Assembly: GCA_904387305.1 (NCBI GenBank)
Contig: CAJFLB010000019.1
Location: 1 to 33,252 of the forward strand
Length of the DNA: 33,252 bases
Reading direction: 5' to 3'
Source: an uncultured Clostridia bacterium
GTDB lineage: Bacteria > Bacillota > Clostridia > TANB77 > CAG-508
Below the pieces are notes generated by a model. It was not told the DNA's origin, did not search any database, and saw only the letters and a list, made by a program, of their open reading frames with translations. How positions within the stretch are numbered: the stretch's first letter is position 1; each line of letters opens with the position of its first letter. A program made the translations under genes and the position numbers. Below are positions 32,169 to 33,252 of the stretch, piece after piece.

Positions 32169-32828
32169 ATGCTAAATTTTTGTAGTTTATATAGTGGAAG
32201 CAGCGGAAATAGCTTATTTGTTGAAACAGACAATACAAAATTATTAATTGATGCAGGTGTTAGTAGTAAAAAAATAGAAAAAGCTTTAAATGATATACAT
32301 GTTGACCCTGGTACCTTAGATGGCATTTTAGTTACTCATGAACATTCTGACCATGTACAAGGATTAGGAACCTTTTCCAAAAAATTTGATTTACCTGTAT
32401 TTGTTAATCAAGAAACATTAGATGCTATGCCAAAACAAAGAGATAAAATTGCAGATAAAAATATAAAAAAATTCAAAGTTGCAGAAAAATTTTCAATAGG
32501 AGATTTGGATATTAACCCATTTTCTATTCCACATGATGCAGCAAATCCTTGTGGATTTACCATACTAAATGAAAATAAAAAAATAAGTATTGCAACAGAT
32601 ATTGGACATATGACAAACGACATTTTAAAAAATTTAGAGGAAAGTCTATTTGTTATGCTAGAATCTAACTATGACCCAGAAGTATTAAAATGTTCGTCAT
32701 ATCCATTTTCTTTAAAATCTAGAATTGCTGGACCATCACGGACATTTGTCAAATCAGATTGCTGGAAAAACCATTTCCTTTCTATTAAAATCAGGGTTAA
32801 AAAATGCAATGCTTGGTCATCTAAGTAA
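32169..32828 (+). CDS. WalJ/YycJ-like metallo-beta-lactamase-fold hydrolase, N-terminal part (frameshifted)
   Basis: The frame encodes a normal YycJ/WalJ start: LYSGSSGNS (8-15), the metal motif THEHSDH (56-62) and GFTILNENKKISIATDIGHM. The match fails after residue 189 (SRIAGPS), where the frame turns into unrelated, Cys- and Lys-rich sequence and stops. The expected continuation, GHLSNQIAG, is in the +1 frame, 32725-32958. Dropping one base at about 32736 gives SRIAGPHGHLSN and a 262-aa protein of normal length. Family members are implicated in DNA repair and cell-wall coordination. Either a sequencing indel or a recent pseudogene. Probably cotranscribed with murA. Confidence 0.85.
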   Translation: MLNFCSLYSGSSGNSLFVETDNTKLLIDAGVSSKKIEKALNDIHVDPGTLDGILVTHEHSDHVQGLGTFSKKFDLPVFVNQETLDAMPKQRDKIADKNIKKFKVAEKFSIGDLDINPFSIPHDAANPCGFTILNENKKISIATDIGHMTNDILKNLEESLFVMLESNYDPEVLKCSSYPFSLKSRIAGPSRTFVKSDCWKNHFLSIKIRVKKCNAWSSK

Positions 32829-32958
32829 AGAAAGCAATTTTCCAGAACTTGCCTATAAAACAGTCGTAGAAGAATTAATTGCTAGTAATTATAATGAAAA
32901 TTCTTTAGCATTATCTGTTGCAGGTAGAGATACACATAGCAAATTAGTTACAATTTAA
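32725..32958 (+). CDS. WalJ/YycJ-like hydrolase, C-terminal part (frameshifted)
   Basis: This 77-codon frame carries the C-terminal third of the hydrolase: HGHLSNQIAGK, then NAMLGHLSKESNFPELAY (a conserved His in LGHLS), ending in a VAGRDTHSKLVTI strand. The open frame begins with TTG but has no ribosome-binding site and is not an independent gene. It continues the frame that starts at 32169 after a one-base correction near 32736. Confidence 0.8.
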   Translation: MLDHHGHLSNQIAGKTISFLLKSGLKNAMLGHLSKESNFPELAYKTVVEELIASNYNENSLALSVAGRDTHSKLVTI

Positions 32959-32969
32959 ATGTCCTTTTG

Positions 32970-32989
32970 GGGACGTTTCTGTTTGGGAC
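32970..32989 (+). repeat. Single-arm relic of the GGGAC repeat
   Basis: An exact copy of GGGACGTTTCTGTTTGGGAC, identical to both arms of the 4784-5052 element. No inverted partner was found in the remaining 260 bases. It lies 12 bases after the walJ-like stop and just before a terminator that itself contains GGGGACGG in its loop. Confidence 0.8.
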
Positions 32990-32995
32990 ATTTTG

Positions 32996-33026
32996 AGGGA
33001 TTTTGGGGACGGACTCAAAAATCCCT
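32996..33026 (+). terminator. Terminator of the murA-walJ-like operon
   Basis: Arms AGGGATTTT (32996-33004) and AAAATCCCT (33018-33026) with a loop containing GGGGACGG, followed by TTTTCGTTTT. Confidence 0.75.
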
Positions 33027-33063
33027 TTTTCGTTTTATCCGCTTACAACTTTCTAAATCTTTT

Positions 33064-33133
33064 ATAAGAAGTCCCTCCTTGGTGTATACGGAAAAATCTT
33101 ATATATAGTCAAAATAAAAGTTGAGCTTTCCTT
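33064..33133 (+). repeat. Noncoding conserved motif, copy 2 of 2
   Basis: Carries the same ordered blocks as 3505-3570 on the minus strand: ATAAGAAG, CCTTG, TGTATACGGAA, ATATA-AGTCAA, TAAAAG-TGA and a pyrimidine end. A TTGGTG, 17-base spacer, TATATA reading would make it a promoter for the ORF at 33170. It lies in the 211-base gap after the walJ-like gene. Confidence 0.6.
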
Positions 33134-33169
33134 ACAATAAAAACTTAAAATTCATAAAGGAGACCAACT

Positions 33170-33252
33170 ATGAAAAGTCAATAGAAAAATGAAAAAAATT
33201 TTAAAAAATTTTTGATAGAAAAAAGGTCAATCTTAATAACCGTTTTTATCTA
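33170..33252 (+). pseudogene. 5' end of an ORF with an amber codon at position 5, cut by the window edge
   Basis: ATG at 33170 follows AAAGGAG by seven bases, a good initiation site. The frame reads MKSQ, then TAG (33182-33184), then stays open to the end with KNEKNFKKFLIEKRSILITV. This looks like a basic cytoplasmic tail followed by the start of a membrane helix. TAG is used as an ordinary stop by the SASP, ttcA and spoIIR genes here, so recoding is unlikely. A nonsense mutation, a sequencing error or a later start (for example TTG at 33212) are the options. An HtrA-like protease often follows walJ in Firmicutes, but too little is visible to say. Confidence 0.4.

Noticed and set aside
33182..33184. 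Stop-codon reassignment (TAG read as an amino acid)
   Set aside because: Intact genes here (SASP, ttcA, phosphoglucomutase, spoIIR) end at TAG in the expected place.

Overview
The window is chromosomal DNA from a low-GC, endospore-forming Gram-positive bacterium, most likely an uncultured anaerobic member of the Clostridia. The evidence is extreme A+T richness with Lys/Asn/Ile/Glu-heavy proteins, strong purine-rich Shine-Dalgarno sites, TTGACA/TATAAT-type promoters with 17-base spacers, a short SRP RNA, and spore genes (an alpha/beta-type SASP, sleB-ypeB, spoIIR). I cannot fix genus or species from the sequence.

Layout, left to right. (1) 1-4740: a DUF2207-like membrane protein and an SbcD/SbcC-like (YhaO/YhaN-like) nuclease-ATPase pair, all on the minus strand. 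(2) 4784-8117: a small minus-strand operon with its own strong promoter, two unknown proteins and a VirD4/TraG-type coupling ATPase whose reading frame breaks inside the Walker A loop. No relaxase or other conjugation gene is nearby. (3) 8149-11936: DnaJ/CbpA-like co-chaperone, then murF-ddl for the D-Ala-D-Ala branch of peptidoglycan synthesis. (4) 12222-13299: a compositionally distinct orphan gene with a palindromic operator, and a 57-aa SASP gene. (5) 13526-17476: a VanW-domain envelope protein converging on the sleB-ypeB germination operon. (6) 17590-19173: a UgtP/MGDG-synthase-like glycolipid glycosyltransferase and a two-domain AbrB-like protein. (7) 19222-22298: the dnaX-ybaB-recR cluster behind an SRP RNA gene. 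(8) 22317-25430: an unknown membrane-anchored protein, tadA, another unknown membrane protein, tRNA-Arg(CCU) and ttcA. (9) 25672-29890: phosphoglucomutase, a UDPGP-family nucleotidyltransferase and a small unknown gene flanked by related palindromes. (10) 30002-33252: spoIIR, murA, a WalJ/YycJ-like metallo-hydrolase split by a second frameshift, and the start of an ORF with an early amber codon.

Functional themes: envelope synthesis (murF, ddl, murA, ugtP-like, pgm, UDPGP), sporulation and germination (SASP, VanW-like, sleB, ypeB, spoIIR), DNA repair and replication (sbcCD-like, recR, ybaB, dnaX), and tRNA modification (tadA, ttcA).

The most unusual content lies between genes. Seven large nested palindromes of 100-350 bp, plus one single-arm relic, fill the gaps after genes. 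At least two families are visible: one with GGGAC/GTCCC-rich arms (4784-5052, 15380-15600, 25422-25680, relic 32970-32989) and one whose interior carries GAGCAANAGCGAG (9134-9357, 11981-12178, 27529-27879). The 25422-25680 element has perfect 70-bp arms that run into the final codons of both convergent genes. A separate noncoding motif of about 66-70 bp occurs twice (3505-3570 minus and 33064-33133 plus). No CRISPR array, phage, transposase or replication origin was seen.
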